In this document: piece by piece, positions 18,129-28,686 of the stretch
How positions within the stretch are numbered: position 1 is the stretch's first letter
Layout of the letters: every line of letters starts with the position of its first letter
Position numbers and translations under genes: made by a program
Notes under the pieces: generated by a model
The model's input: the letters and a program-made list of their open reading frames with translations, nothing else
Told to the model about the DNA's origin: nothing
Databases searched by the model: none
From: Solirubrobacterales bacterium
GTDB lineage: Bacteria > Actinomycetota > Thermoleophilia > Solirubrobacterales > Solirubrobacteraceae
Assembly: GCA_013815355.1 (NCBI GenBank)
Contig: JACDGG010000001.1
Coordinates: 35,175-99,174, forward strand
Direction: 5' to 3'
Length of the DNA stretch: 64,000 bases

Positions 18129-19598
18129 ATGTCGCGTGCCTACCGCGTACCGAGGCTCCAGATCTGCCTGCTGGTTATCAGCGTGATGCTGTGGAGCGCA
18201 ACCGTCGCATTTGCCGCCGGATCAGCTTCGGGCAGAGCTCACGTCTCCGCTCGCTCGCACGCGAAGTGCGTGGCGCCAGCGCACCGACGTGGTCACGGCG
18301 CGAACGCCAAGGCGTGCGCCAACAGAAGCGCTAGGCACAACGCGATCAAGCGGGCGGCGCTGCGGCGCCGGACGGCCACGAGCCCATCCGGCGCGCCGAG
18401 CTCCTCGCCAGGTGTGCAGACATCGGTGACGTCAGGCTCCCCTCTCGCCCTGTCCGGCCCCGGCTCAGAAGTCGGTTCTCGCGGCGCACGAGGCCTGGAC
18501 GGACCGCCCGTGGTGGTGCCGCCGGTCGAAAAACCGCCCATCGAAAAACCAGTGCCCCCGGTTGAAGAAGTTGTTCCGCCCGTCGAAAAACCGATTCCCC
18601 CGGTCGAAGAAGTGATTCCCCCGGTTGAAGAAGTGGTGCCGCCGATCGAAATCGCCGCGCCGTTTCATTTCTTCGCCGCGGCGAGCTTCTGGAATCAGCC
18701 GCTGCCGGCGAGCGCGCCGCTCGATCCGATGTCGGCCGCGGTGATGGGTGCTTTCAACAGGCTGATCGCCAACGAGTCACCCAAAAACGAATTGAACATC
18801 AACACGACGGCGTGGTCTGTTCCGATCTACACTGTCCCCGCTGGCCAGCCGACCGTCAAGGTTCTCGTCAATAAACCGAACTCATCGGGATATGCCATTC
18901 AGGCGGCGTGGGCCTCGGTGCCGCTGCCGCCGGGCGCCCAGCCCGCGAAAGGCACCGACAAAACCCTTACGGTGTGGCAGCCGAGCACCGACAAGCTCTG
19001 GGAATTCTGGAACTTCGAAACCACGGCCAACGGACCGGTCGCGAAGTGGGGCGGGGCGATGGAAAAGGTCTCCGCGTCCCCCGGCTACTACAGCTCGTTG
19101 TCGTGGCCCGGCTCAAAGCCTCAGTGGGGCTCAAGCGCCTCCTCGCTGGCGATTGTCGGCGGGCTGATCACGCTCGAAGACCTCGAACGAGGCTCGATCG
19201 ACCATGCGCTGGCAATCGCCATCCCCAATCCGCGCGCTGGGGTCTTCGCATCGCCGGCGCAGCGCACCGACGGGTCCTCTCTGGAACCCACCTCGCTGCC
19301 CGAGGGGGCGCACATGCGTCTTGACCCCAACCTCGACCTCTCAACGCTGCACCTCCCGCACCTGGTCCAGATGATGGCCGAAGCGGCACAGCGCTACGGG
19401 ATCGTCGTGAGGGATCGTTCGGCGAACGTGACCTTCTACGCCCAGGACCCGACGCCGACCGGAACCAATCCCTACCTCGGTGCGCACGGGTACTACGAAG
19501 GGCATTGCCAGTGCAAACTGCTCACGTCCTTCCCCTGGAGCCATCTCCAGCTGCTGAAAATGGAACTGCACAGCATGGAAGCGCACGTGGGAGGCTGA
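18129..19598 (+). CDS. Secreted protein of unknown function with Pro-rich PPVEKP/PPVEEV linker
   Basis: Signal peptide LQICLLVISVMLWSATVAFAAGS; repeat PPVEKPPIEKPVPPVEEVVPPVEKPIPPVEE. Confidence 0.75.
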   Translation: MSRAYRVPRLQICLLVISVMLWSATVAFAAGSASGRAHVSARSHAKCVAPAHRRGHGANAKACANRSARHNAIKRAALRRRTATSPSGAPSSSPGVQTSVTSGSPLALSGPGSEVGSRGARGLDGPPVVVPPVEKPPIEKPVPPVEEVVPPVEKPIPPVEEVIPPVEEVVPPIEIAAPFHFFAAASFWNQPLPASAPLDPMSAAVMGAFNRLIANESPKNELNINTTAWSVPIYTVPAGQPTVKVLVNKPNSSGYAIQAAWASVPLPPGAQPAKGTDKTLTVWQPSTDKLWEFWNFETTANGPVAKWGGAMEKVSASPGYYSSLSWPGSKPQWGSSASSLAIVGGLITLEDLERGSIDHALAIAIPNPRAGVFASPAQRTDGSSLEPTSLPEGAHMRLDPNLDLSTLHLPHLVQMMAEAAQRYGIVVRDRSANVTFYAQDPTPTGTNPYLGAHGYYEGHCQCKLLTSFPWSHLQLLKMELHSMEAHVGG

Positions 19599-19651
19599 CA
19601 GACCATGACACGGTCGTGCAGCGGGGTCGAAGCCTGTAGATTCAGTACAAG

Positions 19652-20836
19652 GTGTCGACTCTGAAGTCCAGCTCGCAGGCCGAACGACAGCTCATTCTGC
19701 TCAGCGCCGGGACTGAGGCTCGCCGCGAATTGATGCGCGAGCACGCCCGGCGCTTGATGCTGGACGTGGAATGGTCGCGGCTGACCGAGACGCTGCGCTG
19801 GCGCAAGCTGCTGCCGGTCCTCGGGCCGCGTATCCAGGAGCTGGCGCAGGGGTCCGCGAGCAGCGAGTTCCTCGCCGCGGTTGAGCAGGCGCTTGAAGCG
19901 GGACGTCGGCAGGGATCGTTCCTGCAGCTGGTCTGTCAGCGTGTGATGGCGATGCTGGACGGTGCCGGGATACGCTCGGCGCCGCTCAAGGGCCCGCAGC
20001 TGGGTGAGGCGATCTACGGCGATCCCGGGCGGCGGCTATCCGGCGATATCGATCTGCTCGTGGCACCCGAGCAGCTGACGGCGGCTGTTGAGGTCGTGCG
20101 TGCGCTCGGCTATCAGGCCCCCAGGGACTATGTGCACGACCACGGTCTGCCGCTGCTGCACTTCGTGCTCGTCCATACGCGGGAGGAGCTTCCGCCCGTG
20201 GAGCTCCACTGGCGGGTTCACTGGTATGAGCGCAGCTTTGCGCGCGAGCGACTGCTGCCGCCCGTCGGGCATCCCTCCGGGGACTGGCGTCCCGCTCCCG
20301 CCGATGAGCTCGTCGCGCTGCTGCTGTTCTACGCTCGCGACGGCTTTATCGACCTGCGCCTTGCCGCCGACCTGAGCGCATGGTGGGATGCATGCGGAGC
20401 TGGGGTGCGTGCCGGCGCGGTCGACGAGCTGCTCGATGTCTACCCCGAGCTTGCACGCGTGATCGTTGTCGCGCTCAACGTTGCCGAGAAGCTCGTCGGC
20501 CTGCCGGCGGCACAGATCATCAACGGCGCCCGCGCGCACGGCGCGCACGGCATGCGCGAGCACATCGCCGTGCGCCTGGCGAACCCCAACCCGCATACCA
20601 GCCCGTCCCAGCTCTATGCGGACATGGGCTTGATCGACGGGCTGCTGGCGCCGAGGGGGGGCTTTGGCGAATTCGTACGGCGCCAGCTGCTTCCGCCTTC
20701 GGCGGTGTTGGATGAGCAGGCCCGCAACGGGGCAAAACAAAGGGCTCGCTCGCCGCTTGCGCGCTGCGCCGGGATGCTCACGCGCTACGGCTTGACGCTC
20801 GCTCGCCTGGCGCGCTCTCCCGAAGCGCTCTCCTAG
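19652..20836 (+). CDS. Nucleotidyltransferase family protein (NTP_transf_5-like)
   Basis: KGPQLGEAIYGDPGRRLSGDIDLLVAPEQL and ELHWRVHWYERSF. Confidence 0.75.
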   Translation: MSTLKSSSQAERQLILLSAGTEARRELMREHARRLMLDVEWSRLTETLRWRKLLPVLGPRIQELAQGSASSEFLAAVEQALEAGRRQGSFLQLVCQRVMAMLDGAGIRSAPLKGPQLGEAIYGDPGRRLSGDIDLLVAPEQLTAAVEVVRALGYQAPRDYVHDHGLPLLHFVLVHTREELPPVELHWRVHWYERSFARERLLPPVGHPSGDWRPAPADELVALLLFYARDGFIDLRLAADLSAWWDACGAGVRAGAVDELLDVYPELARVIVVALNVAEKLVGLPAAQIINGARAHGAHGMREHIAVRLANPNPHTSPSQLYADMGLIDGLLAPRGGFGEFVRRQLLPPSAVLDEQARNGAKQRARSPLARCAGMLTRYGLTLARLARSPEALS

Positions 20837-20838
20837 TA

Positions 20839-22143
20839 CTACTGGTAGGTAGCGGCAGCTCGCCGGCCCGCGCGGCTGAGCGCGCTCGAGCGCGCTCCTG
20901 GCTTGATGCTCGGAACGCTGAGCAGGGCGGCGATTATCAGCGCAGCTGCGTAGCAGGTGGGGCTGTCCAGCAGCGTGTTATCCGCGAGTGAGTTGACAAG
21001 GCACCCGACGATCACCAGGAGTGCAAGCGCCGTCGTGTTGGGTGCACGCCCATCCCACTGCCTTCTTCTGAGCAGGACGCGGCGGATCAGGATCGTGACT
21101 GCCCACAGCAGGATCGCCAAGCCAACCACACCGCTCTCCACGAGGTAGCGAACGTATTCATTGTGGGGTGGCTCACCTGCATATTGATCGCCGGGGCTAC
21201 CCGCTTCGGTCGTGGTCGTGCCGAGACCCCGGCCGATGATTGGTGAGCCTTCCCAATCGGGCATCAGCAGTTTCCACTTGTGCACGCGCCAGGCCAGCGA
21301 GCTGCCGTTGGCGCCCGCGTTGATAGGGCTGTTCACACGGGCGATCCGCCGTGCCCCGAGCGGCGTCGCAAGGAAGATCGCGACGATCAGCCCCGCCATC
21401 AGCCAAGGCCCGCCTTTGCTGCGCAACGGGCCGGGGCGCAGCGCTCCGAGCGCGATCAGCATCGCAATCAGCGCCGCGAGGCCATCGACGCTGTAGGTGG
21501 AGAGCAAGGCGGTGGTGAAAAGTGCAAAGAGCAGCACATCGATCGGGCGTCTGTCGCATTCGAAGTACAGCCACAGCGATACGCCGGCGCCGATCGCGAA
21601 GAACATCGCGGCGCTGTTGGGATGTGCGAACGTGCCGTTTGAGCGGATGTTGCCGGCGATGTCCATGCCCGTGTCGGTGGCGAGCTGATAGACGGCGATG
21701 ACGGCCGCGACGAAGCCCACGAACTGCAGCATGCGTGCGGCGTTTGTAGGTGTGAGGGCCCCGCGCAGGTTGTAGACGATTACCGCCAGCGCGATCACAG
21801 ATCCCTCGCGTACGCCCTCGCGAAGCGTCTCTGTTGAGGCGCCGCTCGTGCCGAGGGCGATTGCGGTCCATATGCACAGCCACAGCGAGGCGAGAATCGC
21901 CGGCAGCACGCCCCTGCCTCTACGCGCCAGCATCGCGACCGCGAGGAGTATGAACACGATCGCGATCACGCCCGAGAGGTTGAGCCTGCCGGAGTGGTGA
22001 CTGCCGGGTGAAGAGCGGTTGTCGGTCAGGACACGGACGAGCAGGGCGATGGCGAGCAGCGCCACCCACGGGAGATCGCGACGATCAGCTGCACCGGCCC
22101 GTTCGCGCCAATGCGACCGCGCACGCGGGGATGAAGCGCTCAT
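20839..22143 (-). CDS. O-antigen ligase/polymerase family membrane protein
   Basis: Multiple TM segments; PIIGRGLGTTTTEAGSPGDQYAGEPPHNEYVRYLVESGVVGL (Wzy_C-type loop). Confidence 0.82.
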   Translation of the reverse strand: MSASSPRARSHWRERAGAADRRDLPWVALLAIALLVRVLTDNRSSPGSHHSGRLNLSGVIAIVFILLAVAMLARRGRGVLPAILASLWLCIWTAIALGTSGASTETLREGVREGSVIALAVIVYNLRGALTPTNAARMLQFVGFVAAVIAVYQLATDTGMDIAGNIRSNGTFAHPNSAAMFFAIGAGVSLWLYFECDRRPIDVLLFALFTTALLSTYSVDGLAALIAMLIALGALRPGPLRSKGGPWLMAGLIVAIFLATPLGARRIARVNSPINAGANGSSLAWRVHKWKLLMPDWEGSPIIGRGLGTTTTEAGSPGDQYAGEPPHNEYVRYLVESGVVGLAILLWAVTILIRRVLLRRRQWDGRAPNTTALALLVIVGCLVNSLADNTLLDSPTCYAAALIIAALLSVPSIKPGARSSALSRAGRRAAATYQ

Positions 22144-22336
22144 CGTGCACCCGGGGCGTTGATCGCCGAGCGTGCGGTCTGCGACACGAGCGGCCCAGAA
22201 CGAACGAACGCCGCGCCGCATACCCTGGAACGTCGCAGCATAAGGATTGTTTTATGCTGCATTCTCAAAAGTTCTTGTGCATCGAGGCGGTTCTTATACG
22301 CCTGGAGAACTGCAGCGACCTGAGAGGATATACGAC

Positions 22337-23941
22337 GTGCAGCAGGATTCCGAAGCGCCCAGCCTCGAGAGGATCCTCGGCGTCATTCGCCGGCGCTTGC
22401 CCTGGATCGTGCTCAGTGTCGTGATCGTCGCGGGTGCCGCGTATGCCGTCTCCAAGCATCAGACCAAGAAGTACACGACGGGCTCCTCGCTGATTTTCAG
22501 CGAAAACTCGCTCAACCAACAGATCGCCGGGCTCTCTGGGGGTGCCAGCACCAACAGCGCGGGGCTGCTTGCCCAGCAGGCCAACAACCTCGCGCTCGTG
22601 CGAGGCGGCGATATCGCTGAAAAGACCGCGCTTGCGATCGGCCGTGGGGTGACGCCGGGCAGGGTCTTCGGCAGCTTGAGCATCGGCTCACAGGGCGAAA
22701 CCGGCATCGTCAGCATCTCCGCGACCACGACCTCGCCGACGCTCTCGGCCGCGATCGCGAATACCTACGCCGATCAGTTCGTCAAAGAGCGCCAGCAGGC
22801 CGACCGTCTCTACTTCAAATCTGCGCTCGCGCTCGTGCACAAACAGCTCGCGGCGCTCTCGCCGCAGCAGCGGATTGGCCCGGACGGTCTCCAGCTCCAG
22901 AATCGTGCCCAAGCGCTGACGCTGCTGACGGGGCTGAGCCACGGTGACGTGCAGGTCGCCCAGCAGGCGTACGTGCCTTCGAGTCCCTCCTCGCCAAGGA
23001 CCACGAGGAACACGGGGCTCGGCTTGTTCTTGGGTCTGTTGATCGGCGTCGCGCTCGCCTTCATCTTCGACCGGCTCGACCGCCGTGTGAAGGGGCCCGA
23101 GGACCTGGAGACGATCTATGGTCTGCCACTGCTCGGTGTGGTCCCCGAGAACGCCGCCCTGGCGCGCTCGGTGCGTGACAAGAAGGGCCGGCGGTCCGTG
23201 CTGCCGCCTGCCGAGGCCGAGGCGTTCAGCCTGATCGCCGCGCATCTGCGGTTCCTCGACGGCGGGCGCGAGCTGCGTACGATCGCGATCGGATCAGCTG
23301 ATCCCGGCGATGGCAAGACCACGGTAGCCCGTCACCTCGCCGAGGCTATCGCGCGGCTCGGCTCGCGAGTGCTGCTGCTCGAGGTCGATCTGCGCAACCC
23401 GACGGTCGCGCGCCATCTGGACCTGCAGCCCGGCCCGGGTCTCAGCGATGTGCTCAGCAGCGGCGTTGCGATGAGCCCGGCGGTCCAGCACGTCCTGCTG
23501 GGTGACGCATCCGCCGACGGCGCACATGCCCGGATGCTCGACGTGCTCGCCGCCGGGAGCTTTTTGCCACCCAACCCGGCCGAGCTGCTCGCGAGCCAGA
23601 CGATGGAAGCGGTGCTTGAGCAGGCGAGGTCTGAGTACGACCTCGTCGTGATCGACACGCCCCCGCTGACCACCGTCTCCGATGCCTTCCCGCTGCTGAC
23701 CAAGATCGACGGCGTCGTGATCGTTGGCTGGGTCGCGCGCAGCCGGCGTGACGCTGCCGAGCGACTGCACCAGGTGCTTGCCGGTAGCGCCGTGCCGCTA
23801 CTGGGCGTGGTGGCCAACGGCGCGAAGTTGGGGCGCTCAAGCTCCTACACATACGCGAGCGAGGGCAAGCCCTCGCCCGCCGTCGGATCGGTCAACGGCG
23901 CTGCCCCGTCAGGGGATCTCGTGCCAACCGCCAAAGCCTAG
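22337..23941 (+). CDS. Polysaccharide co-polymerase/tyrosine autokinase (Wzz + CpsD-like fusion)
   Basis: N-terminal TM and Wzz region; SADPGDGKTTVARHLAEAIA Walker A, LLLEVDLRNPTV, YDLVVIDTPP; GTG start with upstream GAGAGGA. Confidence 0.88.
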   Translation: MQQDSEAPSLERILGVIRRRLPWIVLSVVIVAGAAYAVSKHQTKKYTTGSSLIFSENSLNQQIAGLSGGASTNSAGLLAQQANNLALVRGGDIAEKTALAIGRGVTPGRVFGSLSIGSQGETGIVSISATTTSPTLSAAIANTYADQFVKERQQADRLYFKSALALVHKQLAALSPQQRIGPDGLQLQNRAQALTLLTGLSHGDVQVAQQAYVPSSPSSPRTTRNTGLGLFLGLLIGVALAFIFDRLDRRVKGPEDLETIYGLPLLGVVPENAALARSVRDKKGRRSVLPPAEAEAFSLIAAHLRFLDGGRELRTIAIGSADPGDGKTTVARHLAEAIARLGSRVLLLEVDLRNPTVARHLDLQPGPGLSDVLSSGVAMSPAVQHVLLGDASADGAHARMLDVLAAGSFLPPNPAELLASQTMEAVLEQARSEYDLVVIDTPPLTTVSDAFPLLTKIDGVVIVGWVARSRRDAAERLHQVLAGSAVPLLGVVANGAKLGRSSSYTYASEGKPSPAVGSVNGAAPSGDLVPTAKA

Positions 23942-23951
23942 AGTCCTCCTC

Positions 23952-25442
23952 ATGGCCGGGTTCACAGGCGGCCGTCCCACGGTGGCCGCGTTGACCGTGA
24001 TCTTGGCCGTGTCCTGTACGTGGGTGTGGGCGCGATCGACCTCGAGCGGAGGATCGCCAGCTGCACAGCTCCTCACGACGCCCACGTTGACGCTCGATAC
24101 CCAGCGGCCCGGAAGCGTCTTCAGTCGTGGCGCCGTCGGCTTTTCGACAGAGGCGGGAGAACTCGCTCGCCGCCGGCTGAGCGGTGAGCGCCCGAGCCTC
24201 GTGCGACTGATGCGAATGCTGGGGCCATCGGTGCTGCGCATCGGCGGCAACAGCGTGGATCGCTCATGGTGGACGAGCAAGGGCGAACCGGCTCCTGCGT
24301 GGGCCACGGCCACGATCACGCCGCGCGACCTGGCGATCCTTCACGGCCTCATTCGTGCCACGGGCTGGCGCGTTCTGCTCGGCGTAAACCTCGGCCACTT
24401 CGAACCGGCCCGCGCGGCCGATGAGGCTCGGGTTGCCCAGCAGCGGCTCGGCAGCGGCCTACTGGGGGTGGAGCTCGGCAACGAGCCTGACTACTACGCC
24501 CCGCAATACCGCCCGGCAGGCTACAACGTTGCTGCCTATCTTCGCGACGCCGAAGCCTACGCCGGCGCCCTGAAAGCCCAGGCCCCGGACATCGCGATCC
24601 TCGGGCCGGCGAGCACCCAGACCTCCTCGCTGCTCAGCCAGCTCGGTGGTGCTGGACAGATGTTCTCCGAGCTCACGCAGCACTTCTACGCGAGCAGCAC
24701 CTGTCCGGGCAAGCCGCCGGTCGTTGCGCCGAGCGTGAGCGGGCTGTTCTCAGCGGCCGAGCGCCAGCTGGAGGAACGTGTGCTCGCGATGCTCGCCGTC
24801 GCGGCCGCCGCAGCGGGCCGCCCGACACGAATCGGTGAGACCAACGACACCGCCTGCATGGCGAGCGCCGCGATCAGCCCGGTGTTCGCGAGCGCCCTGT
24901 GGGCCCTGGACTGGACGCTACGGGCTTCCAGCAGCGGCGTCAGCGGGGTGAGCTTCCACGGTAACCTCGGCGGCGTCTGCGGCGCGAACCCCGAGAGCCC
25001 GATCTGTGCCGCCGGTCCCGACGCCGCACTTCGCGGCGAGCTCAGCCCGCAGCCGGAGTACTCAGGTCTGCTCGCGGCGAGCCGACTGGAGGGCGGGCGC
25101 TTCGTGCCTACGAGCATCACCGCCTCCACGCCGCCGGCGAACCTCACGAGCTGGGCCACGCTTGCACATGACGGCACGCTCCGGGTCGCGCTTGAGAACC
25201 TCGCGACCGTGGGTGCGCCTCAGGCCGTGTTGATCCCGATGTTCGGATACACAGCAACCGAGGAACCGCTCGAGGCTCCTTCACCGACAGCGAGACAGGA
25301 TGTTCTGCTGGCGGGAGCGCGTGTCACGGGCAGAGGCTGGCGGTCAAAGCCCAAGCGCATCCGCCACCGGCGCACGCTCCGCGTCGAGATCCCCGCCGCG
25401 AGCGCGCTGATCCTCACCCTAAGACCGCTACACCGCTCCTGA
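23952..25442 (+). CDS. Glycoside hydrolase, GH79/heparanase-like, secreted
   Basis: LRIGGNSVDRSWW, LGVELGNEPDYY, TRIGETNDTACM; N-terminal signal-like sequence. Confidence 0.7.
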   Translation: MAGFTGGRPTVAALTVILAVSCTWVWARSTSSGGSPAAQLLTTPTLTLDTQRPGSVFSRGAVGFSTEAGELARRRLSGERPSLVRLMRMLGPSVLRIGGNSVDRSWWTSKGEPAPAWATATITPRDLAILHGLIRATGWRVLLGVNLGHFEPARAADEARVAQQRLGSGLLGVELGNEPDYYAPQYRPAGYNVAAYLRDAEAYAGALKAQAPDIAILGPASTQTSSLLSQLGGAGQMFSELTQHFYASSTCPGKPPVVAPSVSGLFSAAERQLEERVLAMLAVAAAAAGRPTRIGETNDTACMASAAISPVFASALWALDWTLRASSSGVSGVSFHGNLGGVCGANPESPICAAGPDAALRGELSPQPEYSGLLAASRLEGGRFVPTSITASTPPANLTSWATLAHDGTLRVALENLATVGAPQAVLIPMFGYTATEEPLEAPSPTARQDVLLAGARVTGRGWRSKPKRIRHRRTLRVEIPAASALILTLRPLHRS

Positions 25443-25459
25443 GAGCCGCGGCTCCGAGC

Positions 25460-25990
25460 TCAGTGGTGGGCTCTACGCCGGGGCGCGAGGCCCGGGAGCC
25501 TGCGCCGCGTCGAGGGCTGGGCCGCCACGGCGTCGGCAATCGCGCTGCGTAGCTCTACGCTGCCGCGACCGAGTTGGCGTCCGTTGCTCGTTCGGCGCGG
25601 CGTGAGCAGGATTGCGAGGTTCGTCTCGGTCGTGACGCAGCGAACGAGGCCCCGCTCGGCGAACCGGGTCGCGATGTCCTGTTGGTGGTTATCGACGTGC
25701 TCTCCGTGCTGAGCCTGACGCGGGATCACAACGGGGGTGTGGCCCGCCTTCAGCGCGGTCATGATGCTCCCGACGCCGGCGTGGCAGACGACGCTGTCGG
25801 CCTGCGCCATCGCCGCGACCACATCCTCATAGGGCATGAACTCGATCCAGACCGTGTTCGGCATCTGCGGCCTGGCGGGGGTGCTCCCGTGTTGGATAAG
25901 GAACTCCCTGCCCCCACACGCCAACGGCTCGACGAGGTCGAGCGCTCTTGGGAATGCCTGCTGGTGGGTGCCGAGGCTAAGAAGGATCAA
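25460..25990 (-). CDS. Glycosyltransferase subunit, PssE/Alg13-like
   Basis: MILLSLGTHQQAFPRAL (TTG start assumed), CHAGVGSIMTALKAGHTPVVIPRQAQHGEHVDNHQ. Confidence 0.8.
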   Translation of the reverse strand: MILLSLGTHQQAFPRALDLVEPLACGGREFLIQHGSTPARPQMPNTVWIEFMPYEDVVAAMAQADSVVCHAGVGSIMTALKAGHTPVVIPRQAQHGEHVDNHQQDIATRFAERGLVRCVTTETNLAILLTPRRTSNGRQLGRGSVELRSAIADAVAAQPSTRRRLPGLAPRRRAHH

Positions 25991-26465
25991 AGACGGTTCC
26001 AAATGCCTGCGCGCGCTTGAAGTAGCGGCGAAGGCCAGGCCACTGGACGATGAACGTGTTTGCAAAGGGGTAGACGAGCCGTCCCGTGAGCGACGGAGAG
26101 GTGATCCTGGCCATCGATTCGATGTAGACGACGTTGACGCCACGCAGGCGCGCCACGATCGCAAACGGCACCGACACCCCGGCTCCCGTGGTCACGATCG
26201 CCTGGATCTCACGGCGACGGACAATCCGCAGTGCCAGGCCGAAGTTGCGGATCAGGTTCCGCGGATTGCGATTGGTGGGGTGGTGTGCCCAGGTCGTCTT
26301 TTCTCCGGCCAGGCGCGGCATCACGTCGGTCGTGCAAAATGTCACCCAGTGGCGGCGCTCTTGCGGCCACAGATCGGCGAGCTGCAGCAGCTCGAGCAGG
26401 TGGCCGCCGTTGGAGGCCACGAGGAGGACCTCGCGAGGTTTAGCCTGCTGGACAGCGGATAGCAT
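25977..26465 (-). CDS. Glycosyltransferase membrane/chaperone subunit, PssD/Alg14-like
   Basis: VLLVASNGGHLLELLQL, VTTGAGVSVPFAIVARL, VVYIESMARI; overlaps pssE-like gene by 14 bp. Confidence 0.85.
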   Translation of the reverse strand: MLSAVQQAKPREVLLVASNGGHLLELLQLADLWPQERRHWVTFCTTDVMPRLAGEKTTWAHHPTNRNPRNLIRNFGLALRIVRRREIQAIVTTGAGVSVPFAIVARLRGVNVVYIESMARITSPSLTGRLVYPFANTFIVQWPGLRRYFKRAQAFGTVFDPS

Positions 26466-26605
26466 GATTAAACAACGCAGGAACAGGCCCTAAGCTGTCA
26501 CGGACATTCTGGAGAATGCTGCGGGCGTGCGAACACCTAAAGTCGCGCGGCTGCGGTCGCAGATCCGGATTCTGGCTGGGGAACGTGGCTGAAGGCCCTG
26601 GAATC

Positions 26606-27625
26606 ATGGTCAATCGCCGCACTATCCACCACTTCGGACCGGATCCGGAATACGTCGGCGGCATGGGGAGTGTGATTCGCGTGTTCACCGAGCACCAGAT
26701 GGGTGGCGGGTCGGTTCGCTCCCATCCCACCTGGAGGCCCGTCGCGTGGCTGGGGAGCATCCCTCTGGCGCTCAGGGCAGCGCGGCACGTGCTCGTTGCG
26801 CGCAGACACGACGTCATCCATGTGCACCTGGCCGAGGATGGCTCGTTCGTGCGTGAGGGCGCGATCGTGCTCCTTGCCCGGCTGCTCGGCCACGCCACCG
26901 TCGCGACGATTCACGGCGCCAACTTTCTTGAGTTCACAGAGCGCCACGCCCGTCTGGCGGGGTTCGTGTTGCGGCGCGCCGATGTCATCACATGCCTCGA
27001 TCCGCAGGTGTGCAGCCTCGTGAAAGCGCTCGCGCCAGGAGTCCAGGTCGAGCTTCTGGCGAATCCCGTCTTGATGGACATGGACTCACCAAGCGCAGAG
27101 GAGACGGAGGAGGTCGTTCTGTTCGCGGGAGAGGTCGGCTTCAGGAAGGGGGCTGACATCCTCTGTCAGGCGTGGAATCTCGTGGCAGCAGCCCGCCCCG
27201 ATGCGCGCTGCATCATCGTGGGTCCAGACGGCGACTTTGACGTCCCGCAGCTGGATCGGCTCGAGCGTCTGCCCGCGACGGATACAGCTGGGATGAGGAC
27301 GCTGATGCGGGCGGCCCGCGTGGTGGTTCTGCCCTCCCGCGCCGAGGGCATGCCGATGGTGCTCACCGAGGCGATGGGCGCCGGGCGGCCCTTCGTGAGC
27401 ACCCCTGTAGGTGGTATCCCCGATCTGGCACGAGAGGGCGGCGTGCTCGTCGCCGCAGGCGATGCAGCGGGACTGGCTCGCGCCCTGACCGACTTCCTCG
27501 CAGTTCCTGGGCTGGCGGGAGCGGTTGGCGAGCGCGCTCGGCGTTTCTGTCAGGAGACTCGCAGCATCGATGTGATCGACGAGCGGCTCGGGGTGCTCTA
27601 TCAGGCCGCGATCGGCAGCTCCTAG
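26606..27625 (+). CDS. Glycosyltransferase family 4
   Basis: VVLFAGEVGFRKGADIL, VVLPSRAEGMPMVLTEAMGAGRPFVSTPVGGIPDL. Confidence 0.87.
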   Translation: MVNRRTIHHFGPDPEYVGGMGSVIRVFTEHQMGGGSVRSHPTWRPVAWLGSIPLALRAARHVLVARRHDVIHVHLAEDGSFVREGAIVLLARLLGHATVATIHGANFLEFTERHARLAGFVLRRADVITCLDPQVCSLVKALAPGVQVELLANPVLMDMDSPSAEETEEVVLFAGEVGFRKGADILCQAWNLVAAARPDARCIIVGPDGDFDVPQLDRLERLPATDTAGMRTLMRAARVVVLPSRAEGMPMVLTEAMGAGRPFVSTPVGGIPDLAREGGVLVAAGDAAGLARALTDFLAVPGLAGAVGERARRFCQETRSIDVIDERLGVLYQAAIGSS

Positions 27626-27679
27626 CCGGGCCCGGCGCTGCGCAGCAAAGGGGCCATGAGCCTGTCCACGGGGGCGGCG

Positions 27680-28567
27680 CTAAACGCTCCAGGTGGGAAA
27701 TGCCTTGCCGGTGAGCACGCGCAGCCGGCGGACCTCCTCGGCAAAGTATTCCTGCAGGCGCGCGCGCGTATCTGGGTCGAGCTCCGGCGCGGCCAAAGGC
27801 TTCGAGAAGAGGCGCTGAATCGCCTGGCGGATCGAGCGGCGCAGGCCGGGCGACATTCTTTGCAGCAGCAGCCGCTGCAGCAGCAGCGAGCCCTGCACAC
27901 GACGATGGAGGACCACGAAGTAGGAGTAGGTGTTCAGCTCATCTCCGGTGTTCACTTCCTCCTCAAAGCGAGGCGAGACGAAGGTACGGTCGACGGAGAG
28001 AAAGGCGAAGATCTCGCTGAGCGCCTCCTGGCGATTGGCGAGGAGGTCAGCCTGGTCAATGACAAGAATTTGCTCGTCGCGAAAGTGCTTTCGATACAGC
28101 TCCAGCTGCGTGACGTAGAGGCCTGGGGAGGTGTAGAGCGAGTATGGGTCGCTGAAATCCGTCAGCGCCTCGCTGAGCGGGCGGCGCTCATCTTCCACGG
28201 CGACGCTGAAGTGGTAGTGCGATACCGCGCGGTCAATCGGATCACGGACGAGGTAGATCAGCTTGGCATCGGGGATCAGCTGGCTGATTCTCTCCGGTAC
28301 CCCCTGACGTCTGGGGTGAATCGCGTAACAAGGCGATATCTCACCTCGCACCTCATACGCAGAGTCGAACAGCTTTTCGTAGTCCTCGAGCCGCTCGATC
28401 CGCTTCGAGCCTGGCGGGTAGGGGATGCCGTTAGGTGGGCCCGAGAAGAAGTTTGTCTCCTTCATCGCGGGAAGCTTCTGGATTTCCGGATGCTCCCCCA
28501 GATAGTGGTGGAGACTGCTGGTACCGCTCTTCATGGCGCCGATGATGAGGAATGTCGGGAGAGTCAT
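27680..28567 (-). CDS. Sulfotransferase
   Basis: FLIIGAMKSGTSSLHHYLGEHPEIQ, KETNFFSGPP, IYLVRDPIDRAVSHYHFS. Confidence 0.9.
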   Translation of the reverse strand: MTLPTFLIIGAMKSGTSSLHHYLGEHPEIQKLPAMKETNFFSGPPNGIPYPPGSKRIERLEDYEKLFDSAYEVRGEISPCYAIHPRRQGVPERISQLIPDAKLIYLVRDPIDRAVSHYHFSVAVEDERRPLSEALTDFSDPYSLYTSPGLYVTQLELYRKHFRDEQILVIDQADLLANRQEALSEIFAFLSVDRTFVSPRFEEEVNTGDELNTYSYFVVLHRRVQGSLLLQRLLLQRMSPGLRRSIRQAIQRLFSKPLAAPELDPDTRARLQEYFAEEVRRLRVLTGKAFPTWSV

Positions 28568-28686
28568 GTCTAAGTGCTTGCGGTCATCCGTGAGCAGGCG
28601 AGTCTATCAGCGGCTGGAGTGCTGAAGAGCGGGCTGAGCGACCCTGGGCGGCTCTTCTGCGGCCCATCAAATGCGCGTGGGATGCT

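Noticed and set aside
18465-18668. Minus-strand ORF NHFFDRGNRFFDGRNNFFNRGHWFFDGR resembling a repeat peptide
   Set aside because: It is the antisense of the PPVEKP/PPVEEV linker of the 18129-19598 protein.
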